Assembly: GCA_029226975.1 (NCBI GenBank)
Contig: JAQXZB010000019.1
Coordinates: 1-34,951 of the forward strand
Source: Clostridiales bacterium
Lineage (GTDB): Bacteria; Bacillota; Clostridia; UBA1381
Direction: 5' to 3'
Length of the DNA: 34,951 bases
The notes under the pieces are model-generated. The model was not told where the DNA came from and made no database searches. It saw only the letters and a program-made list of their open reading frames with translations. Shown here in pieces: positions 7,328 through 15,386 of the stretch (the first letter of the stretch is position 1; the number at the start of each line of letters is the position of its first letter). Made by a program: the position numbers and the translations under genes.

Positions 7328-8086
7328 TTACAATTCGCTTATTAAATCATTCATATTGTACATTCCCGCGTTTTTCCCGGTTATGAACTTTGCCGCCTTT
7401 ATGGCACCTACGGCGAAAACCTCCTTGCTTGCGGCGCTGTGGCGAAGCTCTATTACCTCGTCCGTACCGGCAAAGATTACGTCATGCTCGCCCACTATCG
7501 TGCCGCCTCTTACGGCGTGAAGGCCTATTTCGGTTTTTCTTCTTTTTCTCCTTACCGAGTGCCTGTCATACACATATTCCGCGTCATAGGACAGGGTTTC
7601 GTCAATGGCGTCGGCGATTGCCAATGCCGTACCGGAGGGCGCGTCAATCTTCTGATTATGATGCTTTTCGACAATCTCTATATCGAAGTTTCCCTCCAAA
7701 AGCTTTACCGCTCTTTTGCATAAATCGATAAGCAGATTTATGCCCAAGCTCATATTTGCCGAGAAGAAAACCGGAATTTCCTTTGACGCTTCCTTAAACT
7801 CCGCCTTTTGCTCCTCGCTAAAGCCCGTTGTCGCCAAAATTACCGGCAGCTTTCGCTCCTTGCAGTATCCAAGCAGACCGCTAAGGCATGAGGGGTGGGA
7901 AAAATCTATTACCACATCCGCTTCGCCGGTGTATTCGGCGGGATTTTTGTAAACGGGATAAGTATTTTCTATCGAATCGTTTATGTCAAAGCCTGCGACA
8001 ATTTCACATTCGCTGTCCTCGCTCACAAGACGGGTTATTACCTGACCCATTTTGCCGTTGCAGCCGTTCATTATGATCTTTATCAT
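7328..8086 (-). CDS. dapB: 4-hydroxy-tetrahydrodipicolinate reductase
   Basis: It reduces the DapA product to tetrahydrodipicolinate with NAD(P)H, the second step of the lysine/diaminopimelate branch. The N-terminal Rossmann loop is MNGCNGKMGQ (6-15). The tetramerisation/catalytic domain carries EKHHNQKIDAPSGTA (140-154), with the catalytic His pair at 142-143 and the substrate-binding Lys 146. Near the C-terminus are GLHAVRGG and GEHDVIFAG, typical of the family. The 252-residue length is normal. The start ATG at 8086 follows a GGAGG site. It lies 14 bases after dapA and is last in the asd-dapA-dapB unit, so it should be under the lysine riboswitch at 10186-10350. No clear T-run terminator follows; a set of palindromes does. 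Confidence 0.96.
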   Translation of the reverse strand: MIKIIMNGCNGKMGQVITRLVSEDSECEIVAGFDINDSIENTYPVYKNPAEYTGEADVVIDFSHPSCLSGLLGYCKERKLPVILATTGFSEEQKAEFKEASKEIPVFFSANMSLGINLLIDLCKRAVKLLEGNFDIEIVEKHHNQKIDAPSGTALAIADAIDETLSYDAEYVYDRHSVRRKRRKTEIGLHAVRGGTIVGEHDVIFAGTDEVIELRHSAASKEVFAVGAIKAAKFITGKNAGMYNMNDLISEL

Positions 8087-8100
8087 GGCGTATTCCTCCC

Positions 8101-8988
8101 TTAAAGAAGTCCCACAGCCTTCATGCTGTTTACAAGCTTCTCCTTGTTGGACTCATCCATGTCGATAAGCGGAAGTCTTAAATCTCCCACGTTATAGCCC
8201 ATAAGACGCATTGCGGTCTTTACGGGAATGGGGTTTGTTTCAATAAACAGCGATGAGCATAAATCCAAATACTTAAGCTGAAGCTCACAGGACCTCTTTA
8301 CATCGCCGTCAAAATATGCCTGACACATTTGGTGAGTTTCTGCGGGGGCAACGTTTGCCAGTACCGAAATAACGCCCTTGCCGCCCAATGACAGTATGGG
8401 AACAATCATATCGTCGTTGCCGGAATAGATGTACAGCTCGGGAATTTGCGCCGCAATCTGCGCCACATAGCTTATATTGCCCGAAGCCTCCTTTATTCCC
8501 ACAATATTATCCACCTTTGCAAGCTCCTTTAATACGGGAATGGAAATATTCATGCCCGTTCTTGAGGGAACATTGTATAAAATACAGGGAATATCCACGC
8601 TCTCGGCTATGGTGGTAAAATGCTTTACCAGTCCCCTCTGCGAGGTCTTGTTGTAATAGGGCGTAACCAAAAGCAGAGCGTCCGCGCCGTACTCCTGCGC
8701 CTTTTGGGAAAGCATAACCGCGTGCATTGTATCGTTTGAGCCTGTGCCGGCAATAACCGGTATCCTGCCCGCAACGGTGGCACAGGTGTGTCTTATCGCC
8801 TCCAAATGCTCCAAATTCATCATGCACGAAGCCTCGCCGGTGGTGCCGCATATAACTATTGCGTCCGTACCCTTTTCGATGTGCATTTCAATCATTCTGT
8901 CAAGCTCGGCATAATTTGTTTCCCTGTCGTTTAAAAAGGGAGTTACAATCGCAACCGCCGAGCCGGTAAAAGGTAATGTCTTTGCCAT
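8101..8988 (-). CDS. dapA: 4-hydroxy-tetrahydrodipicolinate synthase
   Basis: It condenses pyruvate with aspartate semialdehyde, committing carbon to diaminopimelate and lysine. The (beta/alpha)8 aldolase-superfamily protein of 295 residues shows GTTGEASCM (48-56), the proton-relay Tyr in LYNVPSRTGMN (about 138) and the Schiff-base Lys 166 in GIKEASGN. The Arg of SRTG in the substrate site is present. It is the middle gene of the operon, about 24 bases after asd and 14 before dapB. The product supplies both peptidoglycan precursors and lysine. Nothing in the protein is unusual. Confidence 0.96.
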   Translation of the reverse strand: MAKTLPFTGSAVAIVTPFLNDRETNYAELDRMIEMHIEKGTDAIVICGTTGEASCMMNLEHLEAIRHTCATVAGRIPVIAGTGSNDTMHAVMLSQKAQEYGADALLLVTPYYNKTSQRGLVKHFTTIAESVDIPCILYNVPSRTGMNISIPVLKELAKVDNIVGIKEASGNISYVAQIAAQIPELYIYSGNDDMIVPILSLGGKGVISVLANVAPAETHQMCQAYFDGDVKRSCELQLKYLDLCSSLFIETNPIPVKTAMRLMGYNVGDLRLPLIDMDESNKEKLVNSMKAVGLL

Positions 8989-9012
8989 AATATCAAATCC
9001 TTTCCGAAAAAA

Positions 9013-10110
9013 TCAATCCATGTATCCCTTAGCAGTCAAAAGCTCTGCCAAAAGCACCGCACCGCCTGCGGCACCTCTTAGGGTGTTGTGGCTCATGGAA
9101 ACCATTTTGTAATCATACTGCGTCGATTCTCTTAAGCGGCCGCAGCTTATTGCCATTCCGCCGTCAATTTCTCTTGCGGTCTTTATCTGGGGCTGATCGG
9201 GCTGTTCTTCCTCTGTGTATACATATATAAACTGCTTGGGCGCGTGGGGCAGACCCAGCTTTTGCGGCTCGCCCTCGTATTCTCTCCACAGATTTTGTAT
9301 CTCGTCTACGGACGGCTTCTCGTCCTTAAAGGAGAAGAATATTGCCGCCGTATGGCCGTTTGAAACGGGAACTCTGTAGGTCTGGCACTCAATCTGCAAA
9401 TCCTTTGAGGGAACTATCTCGCCGTTTTCTATTGTACCCAAAATCTTATTGGGCTCAACCTCCGACTTCATTTCCTCGCCGCCTATATAGGGGATCAGAT
9501 TATCCACCATTTCCGGCCAGGTTTCAAAGGTCTTTCCGGCACCGGAAATTGCCTGATATGTGGTTACAAGGGCATGGTCTACGGGGTATTTCATATTAAC
9601 CACCGCAAGCGCCGGCAGGTATGACTGCAATGAGCAGTTGGATTTTACCGCGATAAAACCGCGCTTTGTGCCCAATCTTTCACGCTGTGAGGGAATAATC
9701 TCCAGGTGATTGGGGTTAATTTCGGGGATAATCATGGGTACATCGGGGGTGTGACGGTGAGCGGAGTTGTTGGAAACAACCGGACATTCCGCCTTTGCGT
9801 ATCTTTCCTCCAAAGCCTTTATCTCATCCTTTTTCATGTCAACGGCACAGAACACAAAATCAACCATGCCTGCAATTTTCTCAACATCCGCCGTTGCGTC
9901 CATTACAACCATATCGCGTACATTTTCGGGAATTTCCCCGTCCATGCACCATTTTTTGCCTACGGCGTCGGAGTATTTCTTGCCCGCGCTTCTGGGTGAT
10001 GCGGCAAGCACCTCTATTGTGTACCAGGGGTGGTTGTAAAGCAGGGTAATAAACCGCTGTCCCACCATGCCTGTTGCACCTATGATACCGATTTTATAAT
10101 TGTTTTTCAT
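9013..10110 (-). CDS. asd: Aspartate-semialdehyde dehydrogenase (long archaeal/fungal-like subtype)
   Basis: It reduces aspartyl phosphate to aspartate semialdehyde with NADPH, supplying lysine, threonine and methionine synthesis. The N-terminal nucleotide-binding loop is GIIGATGMVGQRF (8-20). The catalytic Cys159 lies in VKSNCSLQSYLPAL and the active-site His253 in RVPVSNGHTAA. The 365-residue length and the SNCSLQ context fit the subtype first described in archaea and fungi, which is also frequent in Clostridia, rather than the shorter E. coli type. The ATG is preceded by AAGGAG with a nine-base spacer. It is first in the operon and directly downstream of the riboswitch terminator. Confidence 0.94.
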   Translation of the reverse strand: MKNNYKIGIIGATGMVGQRFITLLYNHPWYTIEVLAASPRSAGKKYSDAVGKKWCMDGEIPENVRDMVVMDATADVEKIAGMVDFVFCAVDMKKDEIKALEERYAKAECPVVSNNSAHRHTPDVPMIIPEINPNHLEIIPSQRERLGTKRGFIAVKSNCSLQSYLPALAVVNMKYPVDHALVTTYQAISGAGKTFETWPEMVDNLIPYIGGEEMKSEVEPNKILGTIENGEIVPSKDLQIECQTYRVPVSNGHTAAIFFSFKDEKPSVDEIQNLWREYEGEPQKLGLPHAPKQFIYVYTEEEQPDQPQIKTAREIDGGMAISCGRLRESTQYDYKMVSMSHNTLRGAAGGAVLLAELLTAKGYMD

Positions 10111-10135
10111 ATGAAAATCTCTCCTTTTTTTAATT

Positions 10136-10165
10136 GAAAAAGACAGTAATCCGGGGATTACTGCC
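10136..10165 (-). terminator. Riboswitch-controlled terminator ahead of asd
   Basis: On the minus strand GGCAGTAATCC (10165-10155) pairs with GGATTACTGTC (10152-10142), followed by five T. It lies just after the lysine aptamer and 26 bases before the asd start. It is the expected expression platform, forming when lysine is bound. Confidence 0.88.
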
Positions 10166-10185
10166 TATAATGACTGCATTATATG

Positions 10186-10350
10186 CGATAGCTCCCCATC
10201 TTGCGATGACAGTCATACCGTTATTTGCGGCATGCCCAGCAAAAGCGCCCGCGAAAGCGTTCTGCTTCGGCATTTTCCCCTTTTACCGCCCTTCATCGGC
10301 GAACGCGCGCCTCTGTGCGGTTACTCATGAAAAATGCACCTCTATCCTTA
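10186..10350 (-). ncRNA. Lysine riboswitch (L box) aptamer
   Basis: Read on the minus strand, the leader has the L-box landmarks in order: GATAGAGGTGC at the 5' side, TGAGTAACCG, GAGGCG, GAAGGGCGG with AGGGGAAAATGCCGAAGC, GCTGGGCATGCCGC, ATGACTGTCATC and finally TGGGGAGCTATC. The P1 helix closes GATAG with CTATC. A terminator follows directly and the controlled genes are asd-dapA-dapB, so function and context agree. Lysine binding should stop transcription before asd. The motif order matches B. subtilis lysC, which I compared from memory. Confidence 0.93.
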
Positions 10351-10358
10351 TTTCTATT

Positions 10359-10387
10359 ATATTATCACATTTATTATTGTGTGTCAA
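10359..10387 (-). promoter_or_regulatory. Promoter of the asd-dapA-dapB operon
   Basis: TTGACA (10387-10382) and TAATAT (10364-10359) on the minus strand have a 17-base spacer. The predicted start falls at about 10352, directly at the 5' end of the riboswitch. The -35 lies 12 bases after the stop codon of the upstream gene. Confidence 0.8.
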
Positions 10388-10398
10388 TACCTTTTTAA

Positions 10399-11346
10399 TT
10401 ATTCTTCCTCTTTAAAGGGGAATATATCGCCCAAAAAGCTCTTTGCCTTCTGTTTTACGGTACTTATTCTTCTTGTTTCCTCGAACTCGTCAAGCTCGTC
10501 CGTATCGTCCTCTTCCTCCGGGGCAGGCTTTCTTGCGGGCTGGTATTTTCTTCTGGGTCTTTCCTCTTCCTCCTCAGGCTCTTCCTCAATGACCTCCTGA
10601 GACTTTATTCTGTTCATGCGGCTGTCCCATCTCTTGAACACGTCCTCCGAGTCTGCCGCAAAGTCCGCGCCATGTCTTTCGGGCATGGATATTGAGCCGT
10701 TTATGGAATAGTTATCGTTGGTGTTGGTAACATCGGTTTCCATTTCGGAGAAGCCGCCCACGTTGGAAACGAATTTTTCCTCCAAATCCCGTCTTAGAGC
10801 CTTGATTTCCGCACCCACATTCTTTTCCTTCTTTGAAAGGTTATAAAATCTGTTGCCTATTAAGAAGCTCAAAACCAGGTTTACCAAAACCGACAGCACA
10901 AACCACAAAAATGAGCCGCCCTTTGTGGTGTACTTTTTCTCGGCCGCCTTTTGAGCCGCCGCCTCGGCAACGCCCGTCTGGGTCTGCTCAGCGGCTGCGG
11001 CAATTGCCGTAGGAACGGGCTTTTCTATGCCGGTTTCCTCACCGGCGCTTACGTCAACCTCACCGGTGTTCTCGTCTGTGTTGTTCTCCTCCGTATAATC
11101 CTCACTGCCGTCGGAACGTACCGAGTCGGAGGACGAGGAGCTTACGGATTTGCCGGAAACCGTTCCCGAGGTTACCTCATTGCTTCCCGAAACGCTGCCC
11201 TTGGTTTTTGTAACACCGGTGGCGGTGGTTGTGGTGGTGGTTGATTTTGAGGTGGGCGCCTGAGTGGGAGCCGCGTATGCCGAAGCGCCTATTACCATTA
11301 CCGATACGGCGCACAGAGTTATAAGTATATTCTTTATGCTTTTCAT
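10399..11346 (-). CDS. Single-pass membrane protein of unknown function with acidic cytoplasmic tail
   Basis: I do not recognise a family. The protein has 315 residues. Residues 1-25 form a signal peptide (basic start, hydrophobic core, ASAYA then A). Residues 26-140 are Thr/Ser/Ala-rich and low-complexity, and are predicted outside. About 144-164 is a transmembrane helix (FLWFVLSVLVNLVLSFLIG). A charged helix at 170-192 could coil. The rest is predicted cytoplasmic, with an acidic run at about 252-290 (EEEPEEEEE, EEEDDTDELDEFEE) and a final FLGDIFPFKEEE. It follows the GAP1-like gene by 21 bases behind AAGGAAAGGA and is last in the long lrp-to-here unit. Placement suggests that it works with the GAP1-like protein, perhaps as its membrane anchor; that is inference. 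No terminator is seen before the asd promoter. Confidence 0.8.
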   Translation of the reverse strand: MKSIKNILITLCAVSVMVIGASAYAAPTQAPTSKSTTTTTTATGVTKTKGSVSGSNEVTSGTVSGKSVSSSSSDSVRSDGSEDYTEENNTDENTGEVDVSAGEETGIEKPVPTAIAAAAEQTQTGVAEAAAQKAAEKKYTTKGGSFLWFVLSVLVNLVLSFLIGNRFYNLSKKEKNVGAEIKALRRDLEEKFVSNVGGFSEMETDVTNTNDNYSINGSISMPERHGADFAADSEDVFKRWDSRMNRIKSQEVIEEEPEEEEERPRRKYQPARKPAPEEEDDTDELDEFEETRRISTVKQKAKSFLGDIFPFKEEE

Positions 11347-11367
11347 CTTTATATATTCCTTTCCTTA

Positions 11368-13512
11368 TTATTCCGCAAATGCGGCTCTTAATTTCTTTCT
11401 TATGGGCAGCTTTTGCATTTTTGTTTTGCTTGCCTGATAAATTCTTGTATATGTGAGCATTTTCTCATCATCGCGCTTGCAGCGGGTGTAGCCTATCAAG
11501 AACCAGTTCCAAAAGCTTGGACACATGGTTTCCATGTTTATCATAAGCTCGTGGTAATGTCCCGGCGTTTCGATAATCTCCAAAGCAAGCTTGGGGATTA
11601 CGAAATCGTAGCAGGTTTTTTGGGTTTTTTTCATTTCCAAAAGAAGCTCTCTTACAAGCTGTGCCGCGTCCCGCGCCTTTGCCTGATTGCCGTAGCTTCT
11701 CGCCCATATGTAATAGGCATTTAAAAGCCTTGATAAGAGCAGGGGCGAGAGGTTGTCCTGCATATCCGCCTTAACGTCCTGCTGAACATCGGTGTATTTG
11801 TTGCGCTGATAAGGCTCGTAGCCCACCTTCTTTAAAATCTTCTTAATTCGCCGCATATCCTCCTGCTGCTCACCATGGGTTTTGGTGTGGCGGGTTAAGG
11901 TTATGCCGTATTGCGCCCAGTCAATGTCCTTGTTGGTGTAAATATATTTTAAGCAGTATTTGCGAAGCAGCCTGTCCTCGGTGGAAGCCTCGAAAAACGC
12001 GATAAGCTCTGCCATATCCGCCTTGTTCCAGTTAGAGGGCGGCGAGAAGGGCTTTACCCCGTAGCCGGTGACTATAACCGACGCGGCGGTTTCCACAAAG
12101 GTGGTAAGGTGGATACGGTTGCCGCTGAAGAAATCCCGCCAGCTTTCGTCGCCGTATTTGTGCTTAAGCTGTGCAAACAGCCCCAAAAAGATATATTTTG
12201 TCTTATCGTCAAGACGGCTTTCCCGTCTTGCAAGCTCGGTCATAATCGCGCCGATATGCCGTTTCATTTCGGCGACCTGCACATTCTCATGCTCCGTTGA
12301 GGAGAATATGGAGCCTAAATCAAAGCTTTGACCGGCGCTCAGCTTTTCCACAATCTGGCTCATATGCATATCCGTAAGGGAGGTTACCTCGTCGGGGAAC
12401 ATATCTATATTATCGTACATAACCTTTGAAATCTCAAAGCGCACGTCCTTATATTCATCATCACCGATAAGGGAATAAAGCTGACGCGCTCTTTTAACAA
12501 ACGCCCGCTCGCCGCCGGACTCCTTTAAGCGGATAAGCTTTGCGCCCATGCCCGGCGATGTCACATTCTCATAAGTGTTCTCCCAGTCCAAAAGTCCCTC
12601 AACGCTTCTTATTCCCAAAAGCGCGTATTCGCTCTTAAGCTCCTTAGGCTCCCATTTTACAAGCAGCGGAGATATTTCATAGGCGCTCATATCAAGCTTT
12701 TCCATGTCCATGAACATACAGCTTTCTCTCGTTTCGATTGCCTGCTTTGTGATATTGTTTTTGCCGCTTATGGTGCCATGGAATATTATCTTGTCCTGCT
12801 TTTCCGAGGGGAGGTATACGTTATAGGTGGAAATTCCCATATTTTCCTCCATATCCCTGGGCAGCAGGTATTTTAAGGCTATAAGATACATTGCGGTTTC
12901 CTCCTCCGAGGAGGTGGATATGCAGATGTTTTTTATTGCCTTTTTGGAGGCTATAAGGCTTATGGCATTATTTAATATGTAGGAAAGCTCCCGTTTATGC
13001 TCACCTATAAAGGCGCACACCTTATCCTCCATGCCCTCTTTGGGCTTTGCGTCGTCCGCGGCGGGGAGATAGTGAACAATCTCCCGCTCGGTTTCCTCCG
13101 GCGTTAAATATGTTTTGAATTTGTCACAGCCGTAATAAAGCTCGGGTAAAAAATCATCCTCCGCGCCCTCGAATATAAGCGCGTGTGAGAAGAAGTTACC
13201 CTCATGCCCCAAATAATCCACTCCCGAATACACCGACTGCACAGCGGCAAGTTTCCCGTCGGCAAGCCGTAATGTTCTGAAGGTTTTCGGAAACAGTCCC
13301 GGAACTGACGGATCGCCCACATTTTTTGAATACTCAATGGTGTTATCCTTTGGCAGGCGGTAGCTTGCCACCCGGATAATTTCGTCCAGGTTTTCCCTGG
13401 AAAGTCCCTGGGAGCAGGAGTAGACCCTAAGTCCGCCCTGGTTTGAAAGCCCCAGCTCCGTATCCGAAAGACTGTGCTGTACCGAAGTGTATATCACTTG
13501 ATAGACCTTCAT
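11368..13512 (-). CDS. GAP1-N2-like (GTPase-associated protein 1) large protein, function unknown
   Basis: The protein has 714 residues with no signal peptide or membrane helix. The N-terminus resembles the GAP1-N2 domain of GTPase-associated protein 1: VYQVIYTSVQ, a GLSNQGGLRVYSCSQGLS segment, a YRLP motif and SGVDYLGHEGNFFSHALIF, matching the family's GxDYxGRxNxxxHHLV pattern. The rest is alpha-helical and charged, probably corresponding to GAP1-M/C regions. In comparative studies such proteins are predicted partners of GTPases in bacterial conflict systems. No GTPase gene is adjacent here. The neighbours are an ABC exporter pair upstream and a single-pass membrane protein downstream. An upstream ATG at 13560 exists, but the AAAGGA site serves the ATG at 13512. 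The family call rests on remembered motif similarity and needs a profile search. Confidence 0.62.
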   Translation of the reverse strand: MKVYQVIYTSVQHSLSDTELGLSNQGGLRVYSCSQGLSRENLDEIIRVASYRLPKDNTIEYSKNVGDPSVPGLFPKTFRTLRLADGKLAAVQSVYSGVDYLGHEGNFFSHALIFEGAEDDFLPELYYGCDKFKTYLTPEETEREIVHYLPAADDAKPKEGMEDKVCAFIGEHKRELSYILNNAISLIASKKAIKNICISTSSEEETAMYLIALKYLLPRDMEENMGISTYNVYLPSEKQDKIIFHGTISGKNNITKQAIETRESCMFMDMEKLDMSAYEISPLLVKWEPKELKSEYALLGIRSVEGLLDWENTYENVTSPGMGAKLIRLKESGGERAFVKRARQLYSLIGDDEYKDVRFEISKVMYDNIDMFPDEVTSLTDMHMSQIVEKLSAGQSFDLGSIFSSTEHENVQVAEMKRHIGAIMTELARRESRLDDKTKYIFLGLFAQLKHKYGDESWRDFFSGNRIHLTTFVETAASVIVTGYGVKPFSPPSNWNKADMAELIAFFEASTEDRLLRKYCLKYIYTNKDIDWAQYGITLTRHTKTHGEQQEDMRRIKKILKKVGYEPYQRNKYTDVQQDVKADMQDNLSPLLLSRLLNAYYIWARSYGNQAKARDAAQLVRELLLEMKKTQKTCYDFVIPKLALEIIETPGHYHELMINMETMCPSFWNWFLIGYTRCKRDDEKMLTYTRIYQASKTKMQKLPIRKKLRAAFAE

Positions 13513-13527
13513 ATTATCATCCTTTCC

Positions 13528-13543
13528 GCCGCCTTGTGGCGGC
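13528..13543 (-). other. Small GC hairpin between the exporter pair and the GAP1-like gene
   Basis: GCCGCC and GGCGGC form a six-base stem with loop ACAA on the minus strand. It lies 20 bases after the exporter stop codon and just ahead of the GAP1-like ribosome site. A near copy lies at 17144-17160. Confidence 0.5.
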
Positions 13544-13562
13544 ACATATAAAATCCCCAATT

Positions 13563-15386
13563 TTAATCAAGCTCTTTGATACCTGTGTATAATTCGTAGT
13601 ATCTTCCCTTCTGCGCCAAAAGCTCCTCGTGAGTACCGCGTTCGATTATCTCACCATGCTCCAAAACCATTATCGCGTCCGCGTTTCTTATGGTGGAGAG
13701 CCTGTGGGCAATTACAAAGGTTGTTCTGTTTTCCATCAAAGCGTCCATTCCCGCGTTTATTTCCCGCTCTGTTCTTGTATCAACCGAGGAGGTTGCCTCG
13801 TCAAGAATTAGAATGGGTGCTTTTGAAAGCGCGGCTCTTGCAATGTTTAAAAGCTGGCGCTGACCCTGTGAAAGATTTGCGCCGTCACCGCCCAAAACGG
13901 TGTCATAGCCGTCGGGAAGATGCCTTATAAAGCGGTGGGCACAGGAGGTCTGCGCCGCCGCTCTTACCTGTGCGTCCGTAGCGTCCGGTCTGCCGTAGCG
14001 GATATTCTCCATTACCGTACCGGTAAAGAGGTGGGTATCCTGCAAAACCATGGCAATATTTTGCCTAAGCGTCGGCAAATCCATATCCCTTATATCAACT
14101 CCGTCAATGGTAATCTTGCCGGAATTTATATCGTAAAACCTTGTTATAAGATTTGTTATCGTTGTTTTGCCCGCACCCGTTGAGCCTACAAGGGCAATCT
14201 TCTGACCGGGGTGAGCGTAAATCGAAACATTTTTAAGTATTGTTTTTTCGGGTGTATAGCCAAAGGTCACGTTGTCTATTACAACATCGCCCTTTATCTC
14301 AGGCATAAGTGCCTTTTCGCTGTTTTTCTCCGGCTCCTCGTCCATAACCGCAAACACACGCTCCGCGCCCGCCATTGCGGACATAACGTTTGTAAGCTGC
14401 TGAGAAAGCTCGTTTATGGGTCTTGAAAACTGCCTTGAGAAGTTTACAAACACCGCAAGTCCGCCCACGTCCAAAGAAGCAAGAGGAATTGCGCGCCCTG
14501 CCTTGGTAATAAGGCAAAGCAGTGATCCCACCGCCGCGGTAAGGGTGTAATTTACCTGGGACATGGCGTTCATTGCCGGGCCCATCATTCCGCCCATAAA
14601 CTGCGCCTTTATCTGCTTATGCTTCAAATCATCGTTTAGAGCCGAGAATTTTTCGGTTATTTTATCCTCGTAATTAAATACCTTTACAACCTTTTGACCG
14701 GTAACGGTTTCCTCGATACAGCCGTTTACCGCGCCCAGCGCCGCCTGCTGTGATGAAAACCATTTTCTGGAATGTTTCGCAATGCTCATTCCCACAAACG
14801 CCATTAAAGGCGCCATTACTATGGTTACAAGAGTTAAGGCTGCGTTTGTGTAAAGCATCAGCAAAAGTGTTCCCCCAAGGCTCACAACTCCCGAAAAAAT
14901 CTGTACCAAGGTGGAGTTTAGCATTTCGCCTATAGTGTCCACATCGTTTGTAAACCGAGACATTATATCACCGGTGGGGTTTTTATCGTAATAGCTTACG
15001 GGAAGCTTTGAAAGCTTTTTAAACAAGTCCTCTCTAATTCTTGCAAGGGCTCTTTGGGAAACGCCTATCATAATCCGCGCCTGGAAATATGCCGCCGCAA
15101 TTCCTGCCGCATACACCGCCGCCATAAGCGCAAGACCGCTTATGAGCATGTAAAGCTTTTGGGCATTGTCAACGTCCGCAACCAGGTTGTTTATAATCGG
15201 TCTTAACAAATAAGAGCCTGCCAAATTCGTTGCTGCGCTTATCAAAACGCATACAAACGCCGCGGCAATTTTTGCTTTGTCCTCTTTTAGGTAGTGCAAA
15301 AGCCGTTTTATTGATTTTTTCATTTCCTTGGGCTTGGCGGCTTTTTTAAAATCCCGCATCTTGCCCGGAGGTCCCATAGGAGGCAT
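13563..15386 (-). CDS. ABC exporter half-transporter, second subunit of a heterodimer
   Basis: This is a type IV (exporter-fold) half-transporter of 607 residues. Six membrane helices span roughly residues 35-320, including the TGDIMSRFTNDVDTIGE coupling region. The nucleotide domain has Walker A GSTGAGKTTITNL, signature LSQGQRQ and Walker B ILILDEATSSVD with the catalytic Glu. The signature departs from LSGGQ, the usual mark of the subunit that completes the degenerate ATP site. Its start overlaps the first subunit's stop (TAATG), with AAGGAGG ten bases upstream, so translation is coupled. The N-terminus has a short Pro/Met-rich lead (MPPMGPPGKMRD) before the first helix. The family includes YheH/YheI, BmrCD and LmrCD. 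The substrate cannot be told from sequence. Confidence 0.9.
   Translation of the reverse strand: MPPMGPPGKMRDFKKAAKPKEMKKSIKRLLHYLKEDKAKIAAAFVCVLISAATNLAGSYLLRPIINNLVADVDNAQKLYMLISGLALMAAVYAAGIAAAYFQARIMIGVSQRALARIREDLFKKLSKLPVSYYDKNPTGDIMSRFTNDVDTIGEMLNSTLVQIFSGVVSLGGTLLLMLYTNAALTLVTIVMAPLMAFVGMSIAKHSRKWFSSQQAALGAVNGCIEETVTGQKVVKVFNYEDKITEKFSALNDDLKHKQIKAQFMGGMMGPAMNAMSQVNYTLTAAVGSLLCLITKAGRAIPLASLDVGGLAVFVNFSRQFSRPINELSQQLTNVMSAMAGAERVFAVMDEEPEKNSEKALMPEIKGDVVIDNVTFGYTPEKTILKNVSIYAHPGQKIALVGSTGAGKTTITNLITRFYDINSGKITIDGVDIRDMDLPTLRQNIAMVLQDTHLFTGTVMENIRYGRPDATDAQVRAAAQTSCAHRFIRHLPDGYDTVLGGDGANLSQGQRQLLNIARAALSKAPILILDEATSSVDTRTEREINAGMDALMENRTTFVIAHRLSTIRNADAIMVLEHGEIIERGTHEELLAQKGRYYELYTGIKELD

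Noticed and set aside
10136-10350. T-box leader upstream of asd
   Set aside because: The T-box tail (TGGNACCGCG) is absent, while the lysine-riboswitch landmarks are all present in order.
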